Positions 1-8,161 of a stretch of 64,000 bases of DNA are shown in pieces (position 1 is the first letter of the stretch; each line of letters opens with the position of its first letter). The position numbers and the translations under genes are program-made. Source of the stretch: JAHQVI01 sp050330195 (GTDB lineage Bacteria; Pseudomonadota; Alphaproteobacteria; Rhizobiales; Rhodomicrobiaceae); assembly GCA_050330195.1 (NCBI GenBank), contig JBHJOB010000073.1:3659-67658 (forward strand), written 5' to 3'. The notes below the pieces were generated by a model. The model was not told the DNA's origin, did not search any database, and saw only the letters and a program-made list of their open reading frames with translations.

Positions 1-1310
1 CGGGACAAAAAAAGGTGCCCCCGCGCGGCTGGGAGTCGGTGTCGGTTCCCGGTGCGGTTTCGGCATGGCGGGAGGTGTCGTCGCGCTTTGGCAAGCTGCC
101 CTTCGCGGACCTGTTCGAGCCCGCGATCCACTATGCGCGGAACGGCTTTCCCGTCTCGCCTATCATTGCGGGCCTGTGGGCGATCGGCGCGGATACGCTC
201 AAGGAGCAACCGGGCTACGCGGAGGCCTTCATGCCGGATGGCCGTGCGCCGAAGGCTGGTGAAATCTTCTTCAATCGGGGGGCCGGCGACACGCTGGAGC
301 AGATCGCCGAGAGCGGGGGCGAGGCGTTCTATCGCGGCTCGCTCGCTGAAAAGATTGCGGCCCATGCGGCGGAAAATGGCGCGGCGATGACAGTCGAGGA
401 TCTGGCGGCTCACCGGGCGGACTGGTGCGGCACGATCAGCAAATCCTACGGCGCGGCCTCGCTTCACGAGATACCGCCGAACGGGCAGGGCATCACGGCG
501 CTGATCGCGCTGGGCATTCTGGAACATTGCGGGCTGGACCGCTTCGGGCCGGACGACGCCGACGCGCTGCATTACCAGATCGAGGCGATCAAGCTCGGCT
601 TTGCAGATGCGCACGCCTATGTCGCCGATTCCTCGGCCATGCCTGACGAACAGGTCTCGCAGTTGCTTTCCGATGGCTATCTCGCGGAGCGCGCCAAACT
701 CATCCAACAGGATAAGGCGCAGATTTTCGGCCCCGGAATGCCGGGACGAGGCGGCACCGTCTATCTGGCCACGGCCGATGCGTCCGGCATGATGGTCTCC
801 TACATCCAGTCCAACTATCTGGGCTTCGGCTCCGGCGTCGTCGTTCCGGGCACGGGGATCAGCCTGCAAAATCGCGGCGCGGGCTTCTCGCTCAAACCCG
901 GACATCCCAATCTGATTGCCGGCGGCAAGCGGCCCTATCACACGATCATTCCCGGCTTCCTGATGGGCGCGGACGGCAAGCCGATCATGAGCATGGGGGT
1001 CATGGGCGGACCGATGCAGCCACAGGGCCATGTGCAGGTGGCGCTCCGGACGCAGGCCTGGGGACAGGATCCGCAAACGGCGGTCGATGCCCCGCGCTGG
1101 CAGGTGCTCTCCGGTCTTGACGTTGCCATTGAACGCACCTTTGGCGAGGCGACGCTCTCGGCATTGCGCGCCAAGGGCCACAATCTGATTACGGAGGAGC
1201 CGGATCCGGTCAATTTCGGCTTCGGCGGAGCGCAGCTCATTGCGAAAATGGGCGATGCCTATATTGCGGGCTCCGACCCGCGTAAAGACGGCTGCGCGAT
1301 AGGATATTAA
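1..1310 (+). CDS. Gamma-glutamyltransferase family protein, 5' end missing
   Basis: The reading frame is open to the left edge, so the start lies upstream of the window. From the GTG at 15 to the TAA at 1308-1310 there are 431 residues. Gamma-glutamyltranspeptidases hydrolyse or transfer the gamma-glutamyl group of glutathione and related amides, usually in the periplasm after self-cleavage into two subunits. The self-cleavage signature is visible as GRGGTVYLATAD; its Thr (codon near 756) would be the N-terminal nucleophile of the small subunit. Further downstream are the oxyanion-region stretch GISLQNRGAGF and the conserved GVMGGPMQPQGH. The usual N-terminal 80-100 residues, including any signal peptide, are outside the window. 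The preceding bases do not interrupt the frame, so this is window truncation and not a pseudogene. The substrate cannot be told from sequence. Confidence 0.93.
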   Translation, partial: GQKKVPPRGWESVSVPGAVSAWREVSSRFGKLPFADLFEPAIHYARNGFPVSPIIAGLWAIGADTLKEQPGYAEAFMPDGRAPKAGEIFFNRGAGDTLEQIAESGGEAFYRGSLAEKIAAHAAENGAAMTVEDLAAHRADWCGTISKSYGAASLHEIPPNGQGITALIALGILEHCGLDRFGPDDADALHYQIEAIKLGFADAHAYVADSSAMPDEQVSQLLSDGYLAERAKLIQQDKAQIFGPGMPGRGGTVYLATADASGMMVSYIQSNYLGFGSGVVVPGTGISLQNRGAGFSLKPGHPNLIAGGKRPYHTIIPGFLMGADGKPIMSMGVMGGPMQPQGHVQVALRTQAWGQDPQTAVDAPRWQVLSGLDVAIERTFGEATLSALRAKGHNLITEEPDPVNFGFGGAQLIAKMGDAYIAGSDPRKDGCAIGY

Positions 1311-1332
1311 GATATTAAGATATTAAAAAAAA

Positions 1333-1361
1333 GCCCCGGACTGATGCCGGGGCACTTTTTT
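1333..1361. terminator. Bidirectional rho-independent terminator
   Basis: A perfect 7-bp stem (GCCCCGG 1333-1339 with CCGGGGC 1347-1353, 7-nt loop) is followed by T6 on the plus strand and preceded by A8 (1325-1332), which gives a U-tract on the minus strand. It lies between the convergent gamma-glutamyltransferase gene and the small minus-strand gene, and can serve both. Confidence 0.85.
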
Positions 1362-1404
1362 GCTCTGCGGCGAATGACAAGCCATTCAGCCGGCAAGGAT
1401 GCGA

Positions 1405-1611
1405 TTACTTATTGAAATGTCTTTCAAAGACGATGCGGCTTGCCTCCTGAGGCGATTTTTGCGCGGACAGAGTGCGATAATCGTTGGCAGCTTCAATACC
1501 GGTCTTGAAAGACTCTGCGAGGTTGCGGAAATAACCGCCAACGCGGGCTGCCCAATTGGACGTATCGAGATTTCCGACCCAGTCCGAAGGGGTGCTGTGA
1601 TGTGTGCTCAT
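1405..1611 (-). CDS. Small uncharacterised protein (68 aa)
   Basis: I do not recognise a family. The 68-residue product has no signal peptide or membrane segment. It contains a central helix-prone stretch (roughly residues 20-50, rich in Ala, Glu, Lys and aromatic residues) and ends in a basic/aromatic tail (FERHFNK). A modest Shine-Dalgarno (AAGGGAA) precedes the ATG. Support that it is real comes from context: a terminator follows it at 1333-1361, and 57-73 nt upstream sits the same GTATAC-core operator motif found at the oxalate transporter and oxc promoters. I infer that it may belong to the oxalate regulon; its function is unknown. An overlapping longer frame (1493-1696, minus) has no comparable support. 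Confidence 0.6.
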   Translation of the reverse strand: MSTHHSTPSDWVGNLDTSNWAARVGGYFRNLAESFKTGIEAANDYRTLSAQKSPQEASRIVFERHFNK

Positions 1612-1667
1612 GATTGGGTTCCCTTATCTTGCACTGCAACATAGCCAGTAGATAGGGGATCTTCCCG

Positions 1668-1684
1668 TGGTATACAATACACAA
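1668..1684. promoter_or_regulatory. Putative GntR-type operator, site 1
   Basis: TGGTATACAATACACAA. It matches the site before gntR (TGGTATACCATACACCA) at 15 of 17 positions and shares the imperfect dyad TGGTATA-N3-TACAC. It lies upstream of the small minus-strand gene at 1405-1611. The binding protein is inferred to be the FCD-family regulator at 7316-8002. Confidence 0.6.
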
Positions 1685-1817
1685 AAAAGCGGACACCCGA
1701 TCGCATTTCGACGAGAGGAAGTCATATACCTTTGAAATAAAAGGGAAAAATCAGAAAACGCACGGTCGAGCTATGCGGATGGTGAGGATCTGGCATGCAC
1801 TGCGGTGCAGCATTGTC

Positions 1818-1850
1818 AAAAAAAACGGGCGAGCCACAAGGTGCCCGCCC
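1818..1850 (-). terminator. Rho-independent terminator of the gntR-oxc-frc-acs operon
   Basis: Read on the minus strand, an 8-bp stem (GGGCGGGC with GCTCGCCC, one G-U pair) and an 8-nt loop are followed by G and T8 (plus-strand A8 at 1818-1825). It is 120 nt beyond the stop of the acyl-CoA synthetase gene, on the far side of the dispersed repeat. Confidence 0.85.
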
Positions 1851-1873
1851 ATCTCCGGGGTCGTCAACTGTCT

Positions 1874-1972
1874 GGATCGTGTCGTTTCTCAACGAAACGA
1901 TCCTGATCTGCATCTATCTTCTCAAGTCCGATTTTCCGGAAAATGATTCCCATCTTGTCGGATCTCGCTCTA
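1874..1972 (-). repeat. Dispersed ~100-bp intergenic repeat, copy A
   Basis: Read on the minus strand it begins TAGAGCGAGATCCGA and ends with the segment GATCAGGATCGTTTCG and a terminal hairpin. Two further copies lie at 21176-21275 and 50141-50240. Copy A is the most divergent. Its leading TAG is the stop codon of the acyl-CoA synthetase gene. The style resembles rhizobial intergenic mosaic elements (family knowledge; no database match was possible). Confidence 0.8.
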
Positions 1973-4099
1973 AAGCAGTCCCGCCGCGCGTGCCCATTTG
2001 TACTTGGCGCCAAGCACTTCGACGGGAACTTCGGTGGTGTACGGGTACGCGACGATCCCGTGATCGTAGAGCTTCTCGCAGGCCGCCTCGACTTCGACGT
2101 CGCCCACGAGTGACGCCACGATCGGCTTGTCGATGCCGTTGGCGCGCGCCTCGGTGACGACCTCGATCATCTTGTCGGCGAAGACCAGCGGCGGCGTCAC
2201 GATCGTATGCCAGTAGCCCAGAATGAGCGAATGGATGCGCTCGTCATTGAGCCCGAGCCGGACCGTATTCTGATAGGTGATCGGCGGCTCGCCGCCCGTA
2301 ATGTCGACCGGATTTCCGGCCGCACCGAAGGGCGGGATGAATTTGCGGAAGGCTGCATCCAGATCTTCCGGCATCTTCATCAGGGTCAGACCATTGTCGA
2401 AGCAGGCATCGGACAGGAGGACACCCGAGCCGCCCGCGCCGGTGATGATGACCACATTTTCGCCCTTCGGTGTCGGCAGGACCTGCAGGCCGCGCGCGAA
2501 TTCAAGCATCGAGCGCAGGGACGGCGCGCGGATGACGCCGGACTGGCGCAACACGTCGTCATAGATCTTGTCATTGCCGGCAAGCGCGCCGGTGTGGCTC
2601 GCGGCGGCGCGTGAGCCGTAAGAAGTCCGGCCCGCCTTGAGCATGATGACAGGCTTTTTCTTCGAAACGCGCTTGGCGACCTCGGCGAAGGACCGGCCGT
2701 CTTTCAGGTCTTCGCAGTGCATGGCGATGGCCTGGGTGTTCGAATCCTGCTCGAAATAGACGAGAAGGTCGTCCTCATCGAGATCCGATTTGTTGCCCAG
2801 ACCGACAATGGCCGAAACGCCCATTTTGGTCGAACGGGCAAAGCCGATGATCGACATGCCGACGCCGCCGGACTGCGAGGAGAGCGCCGCCGCGCCTTTC
2901 ACGTCGAAAGCGGTGCAGAACGTTGCGCAGAGATTCTCCGGCGTATAGTAGAAGCCGTAAATGTTCGGTCCCATGACGCGCACATTGTGCTTGCGCGCCG
3001 TGGCGAGCAATTCGTCCTGCAGTTCCTGATTGTCGGTCTCGGCAAAGCCTGACGGGATCATCACCGCGCCGGGAATGCCCTTGCGTCCGACTTCGTCCAT
3101 CGCCGCATTGCATAGATGAGCCGGCACGGCAAAGACCGCGACATCAATCTCGCCCGGATAGTCAAGCACCGACTTGTAGGCTTGAACGCCGAGAATTTCC
3201 GCGTTTTTTGGGTGGACCGGAACGATGGTGCCCTTGTAGCCGCCATTGATCAGGTTCTTCATCACCGAATTGCCGATCTTGCCGTCCGCATCCGATGCGC
3301 CGATCACGGCCACCGCTTTCGGATGGAAGATCCGGTTCATCGACGCGAGAATTTCGCCCTCATTCGGACGGAAGCGCTCCTTCCTGGCCTCCCAGTCGCA
3401 GACGATCGCGGCATCGACCGCCGTCGCGCCGTTCTGCGTCGCGAAAATCGGGTTCAGGTCAACCTCGATAATCTCCGGGAAGTCGCTGACCAGTTCGGAG
3501 ACCTTGACAATGATGTTCGAGAGCGCGGCGCGGTCGACCGCCGGCTGGCCGCGGACGCCTTTCAGAACTTCCGAGGCCTTCAGGCTGTCAAGCATCGCTT
3601 CGGCTTCGTCCTTGGTCGCCGGCGCGAGATGGAAGGTGATGTCCTTCAGCACCTCGACGAGAATGCCGCCAAGACCGAATGCGACGAGCTTACCGAAGGA
3701 CGGATCGGTGATCGAGCCGACGATGACCTCGGTCGCGCCGGAGGGCAGCATCTGCTGGATCTGAACGCCTTCGATCGCGGCATCAGCCTTGTAATTCCTG
3801 GCATTGTCGAGGATGGTCTGATAGGTCGCGCGGGCCTTGTCGGCGCTGTCGACGCCGACCACGACGCCGCCGGCTTCGGTCTTGTGCAGAATGTCCGGCG
3901 AGACGATCTTCATCACCACCGGAAAGCCCATGCCCGAGGCCATCTCGGCGGCTTCGTCCGCCGACTTCGCCAGGCCTTCCTGCGGAACCGGTATTCCGTA
4001 GGCGTCGCAGATCTGCTTCGCTTCCGGCGCGGTCAGAGCGGTTCGCCCCGACGCCTTGACCGAATCGAGCACACTTCTGACGGTCGCTTTGTCGCTCAT
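1970..4099 (-). CDS. NDP-forming acyl-CoA synthetase (acetate-CoA ligase family), oxalate operon
   Basis: The 709-residue single-chain protein has the domain order ATP-grasp (about 1-235), CoA-binding Rossmann fold (about 255-350) and succinyl-CoA-ligase-like domains (about 395-690). The phosphohistidine expected in this family is visible at His502 in ASHTGALAGND. These enzymes interconvert acid + CoA + ATP with acyl-CoA + ADP + Pi. It is the last gene of the gntR-oxc-frc-acs operon, so the likely substrate is formate/formyl-CoA or oxalate/oxalyl-CoA. It could prime the cycle with an acyl-CoA, or recover ATP from formyl-CoA. The start ATG has AAGGAGGA five bases upstream. The stop codon lies in dispersed repeat copy A and a terminator follows at 1818-1850. 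Family assignment is firm; the substrate is inferred from neighbours only. Confidence 0.9.
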   Translation of the reverse strand: MSDKATVRSVLDSVKASGRTALTAPEAKQICDAYGIPVPQEGLAKSADEAAEMASGMGFPVVMKIVSPDILHKTEAGGVVVGVDSADKARATYQTILDNARNYKADAAIEGVQIQQMLPSGATEVIVGSITDPSFGKLVAFGLGGILVEVLKDITFHLAPATKDEAEAMLDSLKASEVLKGVRGQPAVDRAALSNIIVKVSELVSDFPEIIEVDLNPIFATQNGATAVDAAIVCDWEARKERFRPNEGEILASMNRIFHPKAVAVIGASDADGKIGNSVMKNLINGGYKGTIVPVHPKNAEILGVQAYKSVLDYPGEIDVAVFAVPAHLCNAAMDEVGRKGIPGAVMIPSGFAETDNQELQDELLATARKHNVRVMGPNIYGFYYTPENLCATFCTAFDVKGAAALSSQSGGVGMSIIGFARSTKMGVSAIVGLGNKSDLDEDDLLVYFEQDSNTQAIAMHCEDLKDGRSFAEVAKRVSKKKPVIMLKAGRTSYGSRAAASHTGALAGNDKIYDDVLRQSGVIRAPSLRSMLEFARGLQVLPTPKGENVVIITGAGGSGVLLSDACFDNGLTLMKMPEDLDAAFRKFIPPFGAAGNPVDITGGEPPITYQNTVRLGLNDERIHSLILGYWHTIVTPPLVFADKMIEVVTEARANGIDKPIVASLVGDVEVEAACEKLYDHGIVAYPYTTEVPVEVLGAKYKWARAAGLL

Positions 4100-4210
4100 T
4101 TATTCCTCCTTATGCCACGCCGGTTACGGCGTGAGCTTCGCGTCTACGGATCGTGTTCAATACGGCTCCGCAACAGGCGGAGCCAGTTTTTCATCAGCGG
4201 GGCGGCGAGA

Positions 4211-5485
4211 TTACTCCGCCGCCGTTCTCTGCTGCGGTTCCGTCGCGCCCGATGTCTTGATCGCTGCGATTTCTTCCGCCGAATAGCCAAGCACCTGGCC
4301 CAGAATTTCGTCCGTATGCTCACCGAGCAATGGAGAGCGTGTCACCTCGACCGGACTGTCCGACATCTTCACCGGGCAGCCGACACTCAGATATTTGCCG
4401 CGCTCAGGGTGATCGACCTCGACAACGGTGCCGGTCTTGCGCAGCCCTTCGTCCTCGGCAATCTCCTTCATTGACAGGATCGGACCGACGGGGATGTCGA
4501 GCGGATTGCATATTTCCATGACTTCATACTTGGTCTTTGTCATGGTCCACGCTTCGATGGTGTCGAACACCTCGTTCAGCCGTGTCAGGCGGGCCGGCGG
4601 CGTTGCGTAGTCGGGATGGGTTTTCCATTCCGGCTTGTCGATAACATCGCAGATCTTCTCCCAGGCCGGGGCCTGGGTGATGAAATAGGTGTAGGCGTTC
4701 GGATCGGTCTCCCAGCCTTTGCATTTGAGAATACGCCCCGGCTGGCCGCCGCCCGAATCATTGCCGGCGCGCGGCACCGCGTCGCCGAAGGGGATGCCTT
4801 CGCCATATTGCGAATATTCAGTCAGCGGACCGGCTGCAAGACGCTGCTGGTCACGCAGCTTGACGCGCGCAAGATTGAGGACGCCGTCCTGCATTGCCGC
4901 GAGAACCTTCTGGCCGCGTCCGGTCTTTTCGCGCTGGAAAAGCGCCGAGACGATGCCGAACGCCAGATGCAGCCCGGTACCCGAATCGCCGATCTGCGCG
5001 CCGGTTACCAGCGGCAGGCCGTCGAGAAAACCCGTCGTCGAGGCCGAACCGCCGGCGCATTGCGCGATATTCTCATAGACCTTGCAATCTTCATATTTGC
5101 CAGGACCGAAGCCCTTGACCGACGCCATGATCATGCGCGGGTTGAGTTCCTTGATCTTCTCCCAGCCGAAGCCCATGCGATCGAGCGCGCCGGGCGCGAA
5201 ATTCTCGACCAGCACGTCGCATTCCTTGATCAGGCGGATCAGCACCTCCTTGCCGGTCGCATTCTTCGTATCCAGCGTTATGGAGCGCTTGTTGTGATTC
5301 AGCATGGTGAAGTAGAGGCTGTCAGCCCCCGGAACGTCCACGAGCTGTTTCCGTGTCGCGTCGCCCACGCCGGGGCGCTCGACCTTGATCACGTCGGCTC
5401 CCAGCCAGGCCAGAAGCTGCGTGCAGGTCGGGCCCGACTGCACATGAGTGAAATCCAGGATTCTGACGCCTTCCAAGGCTTTCAT
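4211..5485 (-). CDS. frc: Formyl-CoA:oxalate CoA-transferase
   Basis: This class III CoA-transferase (424 residues) moves CoA from formyl-CoA to oxalate, giving oxalyl-CoA and formate. It resembles Oxalobacter Frc along its whole length: LDFTHVQSGPTCTQLLAWLG at the N-terminus, NKRSITLD, VENFAPGALDRMGF, the catalytic Asp (Asp167 in AQIGDSGTGLHL), the flexible glycine loop GGGQPG (residues 245-250) and LLGEHTDEIL near the C-terminus. The start has GGGAGGA six bases upstream. The gene sits 42 nt downstream of oxc and 111 nt upstream of the acyl-CoA synthetase gene, so the three are probably cotranscribed. The neighbouring oxc makes the oxalate assignment much safer than for an isolated CaiB/BaiF protein. 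Confidence 0.95.
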   Translation of the reverse strand: MKALEGVRILDFTHVQSGPTCTQLLAWLGADVIKVERPGVGDATRKQLVDVPGADSLYFTMLNHNKRSITLDTKNATGKEVLIRLIKECDVLVENFAPGALDRMGFGWEKIKELNPRMIMASVKGFGPGKYEDCKVYENIAQCAGGSASTTGFLDGLPLVTGAQIGDSGTGLHLAFGIVSALFQREKTGRGQKVLAAMQDGVLNLARVKLRDQQRLAAGPLTEYSQYGEGIPFGDAVPRAGNDSGGGQPGRILKCKGWETDPNAYTYFITQAPAWEKICDVIDKPEWKTHPDYATPPARLTRLNEVFDTIEAWTMTKTKYEVMEICNPLDIPVGPILSMKEIAEDEGLRKTGTVVEVDHPERGKYLSVGCPVKMSDSPVEVTRSPLLGEHTDEILGQVLGYSAEEIAAIKTSGATEPQQRTAAE

Positions 5486-5527
5486 AGGGTCCTCCCGATA
5501 CTGAGGAGTTAATAAGATAGAGCCGGA

Positions 5528-7273
5528 TTATTTCTTCGAAACCAGGCTCTGAGGATTGAGATTGCCGATACGGCCGCTTTCAGTGCCGGCGTTTTCGTCG
5601 ATCACCGCGTTGATGAGCGTCGGCTTGCCGGAGTCCATGGCTTCGTTCACGGCGCGGCTCAGTTCGTCGGGCGAGGTGGCGTGGACGCCGACGCCGCCGA
5701 ACGCTTCCATCATCTTGTCATAGCGGGAACCCTTGACGAATACAGTCGTGCCCGGATCACGGCCGGTGGGGTCGACGTCGGTTCCGCGATAGATGCCGTT
5801 ATTGTTGAAGACGACCACGCAGACCGGCAGGTTATATCGGCAGATCGTTTCGACCTCCATGCCGGAGAACCCGAAGGCGCTGTCGCCCTCGACCGCAAGC
5901 ACGGGCTTGCCGGTTTCGATGGCGGCGGCGATGGCTGCTCCCATACCGATGCCCATGATGCCCCAGGTGCCGACATCCAGGCGTTTTCGTGGCTGGTACA
6001 TGTCGATGATACTGCGCGCAAAATCGAGCGTGTTGGCGCCTTCATTGACAAGGATCGCATCCGGCCGCTCCTTGATGACGGTGCGCAGGACACCGAGCGC
6101 GCCGTGAAAATCCATCGGAACATTGTTGTTCCGCAGCCGGGGCGCCATCTTGGCGACGTTGGCCTCGACCTTTTCGCGGATCATTGTGGTCCACTCGGCG
6201 GGCGGGGCCGGCCAGTCGCCGTCCATCCCCTTGAGCAGCGCCGAGACGCAGGAGCCGATATCGCCGACCACGGGAGCCGCGATCTCGATATTGCTGTCCA
6301 TCTCCTTCGGCTCGATGTCGATCTGGACGAATTTTTTCGGCTCGGTGCCCCAAGCCGCGCCTTTACCGTGCGACAAAAGCCAGTTGAGGCGGGCGCCGAT
6401 CAGCATCACGACGTCGGCTTCTTTCAGAACCAGCGAGCGCGCTGCGCCTGCGGATTGCGAGTGCGTGTCGGGCAGCAGCCCCTTGGCCATGCTCATCGGC
6501 AGATAAGGAATGCCGCTCTTTTCAACCAGGGCGCGAATATCGGCATCGGCCTGCGCATAGGCCGCGCCCTTTCCGAGGATGATCAACGGGCGCCTGGCGC
6601 CTTTGAGCACATCGAGCGCTCTCGCGACAGCGTCCGGCGCCGGGATCTGGCGAGGCGCGGGATCGATGACCTTGACGAGCGATTTGGTCCCGGCTGCGGC
6701 GTCCATTGTCTGGCCGAGAAGCTTTGCCGGCAGGTCAAGATAGACGCCGCCCGGACGGCCGGAAACCGCGGCGCGGATGGCGCGCGCTATGCCGATGCCG
6801 ATATCCTCGGCCCGCAGGATACGGAACGCCGCCTTGCAGAGCGGCTTGGCGATGGCCAACTGGTCCATCTCTTCATAATCGCCCTGCTGCAGATCGACGA
6901 TCTCGCGCTCGGACGATCCGCTGATGAGGATCATCGGGAAGCAGTTTGTCGTGGCGTTCGACAGCGCGGTGAGGCCGTTCAGAAAGCCGGGAGCCGACAC
7001 GGTGAGGCATATGCCGGGCTTCTGGGTCAGGTAACCGGCGATTGCCGCGGCATTGCCGGCATGCTGTTCGTGGCGGAACGAGATGACGCGCATACCCTCA
7101 GCCTGGGCAAGGCGGCCCAGATCCGTGATCGGAATACCGGGCACATTATATATGGTGCTGATATCGTTGAGCTTGAGTGCGTCGATAACCAGATGAAAAC
7201 CATCCGTAAGCGCATGGGGCGCGCTTGCTTCGTCGGTACTGAGACCCGTGCTCTGCGCTGTTGCGGTTGACAT
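5528..7273 (-). CDS. oxc: Oxalyl-CoA decarboxylase
   Basis: This thiamine-diphosphate enzyme converts oxalyl-CoA to formyl-CoA and CO2, the committed step of oxalate breakdown. Full-length resemblance to Oxalobacter Oxc is clear: LTDGFHLVIDALK, the cofactor-activating Glu69 in SFRHEQHAGNAA, GSSEREIVDLQQGDYEEMDQ, LPMSMAKGLLPD, and the ThDP/Mg motif beginning GDSAFGF at residue 463 and ending near 491. The length (581 aa) is normal for the family. The longest frame starts at a GTG 21 nt earlier, but GGGAGGA lies inside that extension six bases before the ATG at 7273, which is therefore the chosen start. The gene follows gntR by 42 nt and precedes frc. It acts in the cytoplasm with Frc in a CoA cycle. 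Confidence 0.96.
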   Translation of the reverse strand: MSTATAQSTGLSTDEASAPHALTDGFHLVIDALKLNDISTIYNVPGIPITDLGRLAQAEGMRVISFRHEQHAGNAAAIAGYLTQKPGICLTVSAPGFLNGLTALSNATTNCFPMILISGSSEREIVDLQQGDYEEMDQLAIAKPLCKAAFRILRAEDIGIGIARAIRAAVSGRPGGVYLDLPAKLLGQTMDAAAGTKSLVKVIDPAPRQIPAPDAVARALDVLKGARRPLIILGKGAAYAQADADIRALVEKSGIPYLPMSMAKGLLPDTHSQSAGAARSLVLKEADVVMLIGARLNWLLSHGKGAAWGTEPKKFVQIDIEPKEMDSNIEIAAPVVGDIGSCVSALLKGMDGDWPAPPAEWTTMIREKVEANVAKMAPRLRNNNVPMDFHGALGVLRTVIKERPDAILVNEGANTLDFARSIIDMYQPRKRLDVGTWGIMGIGMGAAIAAAIETGKPVLAVEGDSAFGFSGMEVETICRYNLPVCVVVFNNNGIYRGTDVDPTGRDPGTTVFVKGSRYDKMMEAFGGVGVHATSPDELSRAVNEAMDSGKPTLINAVIDENAGTESGRIGNLNPQSLVSKK

Positions 7274-7315
7274 CCATTCCTCCCTTGGCCGCACTCAGGC
7301 GGTTCTGCGATATGA

Positions 7316-8002
7316 TCAATCGAGATCGACGTTGTTTTCGACGTGATCGCGAAGCTTCAGCGTATGCTCTCGAACGAGGCGTTCCGCCCTTTCCGTGTCG
7401 CGGGCCTCAAGTGCGGCGATGATCTCCTTGTGATCGACAATCGACCGCTTGACCCGCTCGTTCTCGAAAATCGCGCGGTGCCTGATGGCGCGAACATGGA
7501 AGAACAGACCATTGGTGATCTTCGCGATCAGCGGACAGCCGCCAAAGCCGATGATTGCCTGATGGAAGCTGATATTGGCGTCGGAATATTCGCCCATGCG
7601 CTGTTGCACTTCATCGACGCCGAAGACATCGACAAGACCGTGCAGGCTGGCGAGTTCCTCATCCGTGGCGTTCTTGGTGGCAAGGCGCGCAGCCATGCTC
7701 TCAAGAGCCGCCCAGACGGTGATCATGTCGAGGATCTCTTCTTTCGATTTGCGCACGATATAGATGCCGCGCCGGGGAACGATCCTGACGAGCCCCTCCT
7801 GATCGAGACGCGCGAGCGCCTCGCGTAGCGGCGTGCGGCTGATCCCGAATTGCTCGGAAAGCTGGCGCTCGTCGAGGCGCAGATCGGCGTCGGGATCGTA
7901 GATGTTCATGTTCTCGATCGCGAGCTTCAGCGACTCATAGATCTTCGATTTCAGGCTGAAGCTTTCGTCGATCGCTTTGATATCGAGCTGAAGGGTGGTC
8001 AT
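7316..8002 (-). CDS. GntR-family (FCD) regulator of the oxalate operon
   Basis: The 228-residue protein has an N-terminal winged helix-turn-helix (about 20-80; RLDERQLSEQFGISRTPLRE followed by the wing RRGIYIV). A C-terminal FCD ligand domain (about 95-220) contains the D...FH...H...H pattern that usually holds a metal and a carboxylate effector. It is the first gene of the operon that continues into oxc, so it likely controls itself and the pathway. Its promoter carries the operator-like motif at 8072-8088, repeated at other promoters of the island. Oxalate, oxalyl-CoA or formyl-CoA are plausible effectors; none can be chosen from sequence. The ATG has a weak GAGAG Shine-Dalgarno. Confidence 0.92.
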   Translation of the reverse strand: MTTLQLDIKAIDESFSLKSKIYESLKLAIENMNIYDPDADLRLDERQLSEQFGISRTPLREALARLDQEGLVRIVPRRGIYIVRKSKEEILDMITVWAALESMAARLATKNATDEELASLHGLVDVFGVDEVQQRMGEYSDANISFHQAIIGFGGCPLIAKITNGLFFHVRAIRHRAIFENERVKRSIVDHKEIIAALEARDTERAERLVREHTLKLRDHVENNVDLD

Positions 8003-8071
8003 CGTCTCTCATCGTCCTGCGCGCATTGTAAGCAGCCCCCGCCGCGCATCAGAGGCTGCCCTCATGGTTCC

Positions 8072-8088
8072 TGGTATACCATACACCA
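8072..8088. promoter_or_regulatory. Putative GntR operator, site 2, over the gntR-oxc-frc-acs promoter
   Basis: TGGTATACCATACACCA, an imperfect dyad TGGTATA-CCA-TACACCA. On the minus strand it covers the proposed -10 hexamer (TATGGT, 8083-8078). This fits repression by steric block at the promoter. Confidence 0.65.
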
Positions 8089-8107
8089 GCCCAAACTTGG
8101 TGTGCAA
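8078..8107 (-). promoter_or_regulatory. Putative promoter of gntR-oxc-frc-acs
   Basis: Minus strand: -35 TTGCAC (8107-8102), 18-nt spacer, -10 TATGGT (8083-8078). The geometry relative to the operator is identical to that of the tctC promoter, which strengthens both calls. The predicted leader is about 70 nt. Confidence 0.5.
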
Positions 8108-8161
8108 CCGCAAAGGGCCGAGGAGCTTCGATTCTCGCCGCTCCTCGGCACGCCTTGCCTG

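Noticed and set aside
3116..4474. Long plus-strand frame (452 aa) opposite the acyl-CoA synthetase gene
   Set aside because: It is antisense to a gene with intact domains and a catalytic His, has Arg/Asp/His-heavy composition typical of the antisense frame of GC-rich genes, and no ribosome site.
5681..7270. Plus-strand frame of 529 aa opposite oxc
   Set aside because: Shadow of oxc; composition is the mirror of the coding strand and no family features are seen.
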